From assembly GCF_014898055.3 (NCBI RefSeq), contig NW_023601543.1:57056806-57120805 (forward strand): 64,000 nt of DNA, given 5' to 3'. The position numbers and the translations under genes are program-made. The notes under the pieces were generated by a model. It saw nothing but the letters and a program-made list of their open reading frames with translations, was not told where the DNA came from and searched no databases. This stretch comes from Talpa occidentalis (taxonomy: Eukaryota; Chordata; Mammalia; Eulipotyphla; Talpidae). Below are positions 62,975-64,000 of this stretch, one piece after another; within the stretch, counting starts at the first letter, position 1, and every line of letters begins with the position of its first letter.

Positions 62975-63736
62975 TAGGTCTCCTCTGTCCTACACCCCTC
63001 CCAATTCCTCAGGTCCCTCCAGCCCCTGGTTTTAGGCAGTGGCCTTCAGTACCAGCCCAACCCATTCTCTCACTGACCTGCATTTTCCAGATAAAAATTA
63101 GGGGCCCGAAAAAAGCATTTCAAACAGGAGAGCAGGTGGCCAAACTAGGGTACCAGTACCTCAGAGGCTACCCCCCCCACCTCCCCTTGCACACCTATTC
63201 ATATATCAATATTGCTGCATGCCTGGAGTGCCCAGGGATGGGGTGTGACCTGCCGGAGCTGCCACCCCCAGGTGGGGTGGAATTCCCACAACCCCTGCTC
63301 ACACCCTCCCTCAGCAAACTCTCCCACCTCCAGCCCTTGCTGGTCGCCTCTCTCCCTGTGCTCATTAGTCCAAATGTGCTGAGTCATCGGCCTGGGCTCT
63401 AGGAAGAGGGGAGGGGACCTGGAAGAGGGGCAGGAAGGGAGGATTGTGAAATCTCCGAGATTTTCAAGACTGACTAGCTCCTGGAACCAGAGGCCCAGGC
63501 AGGGGAGGAAGAAGGGCCTGAGGTTGCCCACATGGCCTGATGTATACCCCCAGGAGCTCAGGGAGCATCTCTAACCCTAGTTGACCTTAAGAACCCTTTA
63601 TCTGAATCTATTGCCCAGCTTCCATTTCGCTTCCTTCCTCTCTCCTTTAATTAGGATAAATTTGCCCTCCCACAGCTGAACAATGGCATTTCTGCTCAAG
63701 ACAGGAACTAGCCCAAATCTAAGCTTTCCCTTAAGG

Positions 63737-64000
63737 ACTGAGGTCTGAGTCCAGATTGGGTTCCAGTATCTTCCCCCATCTGACCTTGACTCCTGAGGGC
63801 TAGGACCAGCCAGGCCTGTTTCCTGTGTCTCTCCCATTAGACTCTGGTCTCTGAAGGCAGAGACCAGGCCTGGTCCCATTGTCTCCCCCACCAGAATGTG
63901 ACCCCTAAGGGCTGGGACAGGATTTGGTTCCAGTGTCTTCTCCATAAGACTATGACCCTGAGGGATGGGGTCAGGCCTGATTCCAGTGTCTACCCCATCA
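63737..64000 (+). repeat. Degenerate tandem array in TFE3 intron 2, about 55-bp units
   Basis: Recurring order of TCTGACC, (C)CTGAGGGCTGGGAC-like, CAGGCCTG, TTCCAGTGTCT and CCCCATC at about 63,780, 63,838, 63,893 and 63,948, i.e. a period near 55 bp. It runs off the end of the window. Confidence 0.8.

Overview
The window is nuclear DNA of a placental mammal. It shows five multi-exon protein genes with GT/AG introns, CpG-rich promoters, AATAAA signals, LINE-1, LINE-2, MIR, MaLR LTRs, and a dense family of tRNA-derived SINEs ending in (AAAT)n and poly(A). The gene order GPKOW, WDR45, PRAF2, CCDC120, TFE3 is the one known from human Xp11.23, so this is very probably X-chromosomal. There is no Alu or rodent B1/B2. 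The SINE does not match the primate, rodent, carnivore, horse or ruminant families I know; a laurasiatherian such as a bat or mole is my guess, and I cannot name the species.

Layout. GPKOW (+) fills 1-7,540 with 11 coding exons and encodes a 484-residue spliceosomal G-patch/KOW protein. From 7,560 to 24,950 lies a gene-free, transposon-rich gap with old LINE-1 fragments, two LINE-2/MaLR patches, about twenty SINE pieces and a frameshifted RPL31 retrocopy. WDR45 (+, 25.3-30.6 kb) encodes the 360-residue phosphoinositide-binding propeller WIPI4 in 10 coding exons. PRAF2 (+, about 30.9-34.06 kb) follows only about 500 bp after the WDR45 poly(A) signal and encodes a 178-residue PRA1-family membrane protein in three exons. 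CCDC120 (-) converges on PRAF2: its nine coding exons lie at 35,498-41,017 and its likely first exon is in a CpG island at 48.2-48.7 kb. The 49-59 kb interval is a transposon graveyard built around an antisense MaLR provirus. TFE3 (+) starts at 60,463; only its first two coding exons (76 codons) are inside the window.

Functional links. WDR45 acts in autophagosome formation and TFE3 is a transcription factor for autophagy and lysosome genes. GPKOW acts in splicing, PRAF2 in ER/Golgi export, CCDC120 at centrioles and with cytohesins. They are neighbours, not an operon, and each has its own CpG promoter.

I see no new enzymatic or defence system. The structure not explained by genes consists of: (i) diverged minisatellite-like arrays, strongly strand-asymmetric, flanking nearly every CpG promoter; (ii) a large degenerate C/A-rich array split by a provirus that itself carries nested insertions; (iii) a dispersed duplication shared by PRAF2 intron 2 and the CCDC120 3' UTR; (iv) odd SINE configurations; and (v) a near-perfect hairpin with a GAAA loop. 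All exon coordinates were derived by reading splice sites and checking that the phase closes across every intron.
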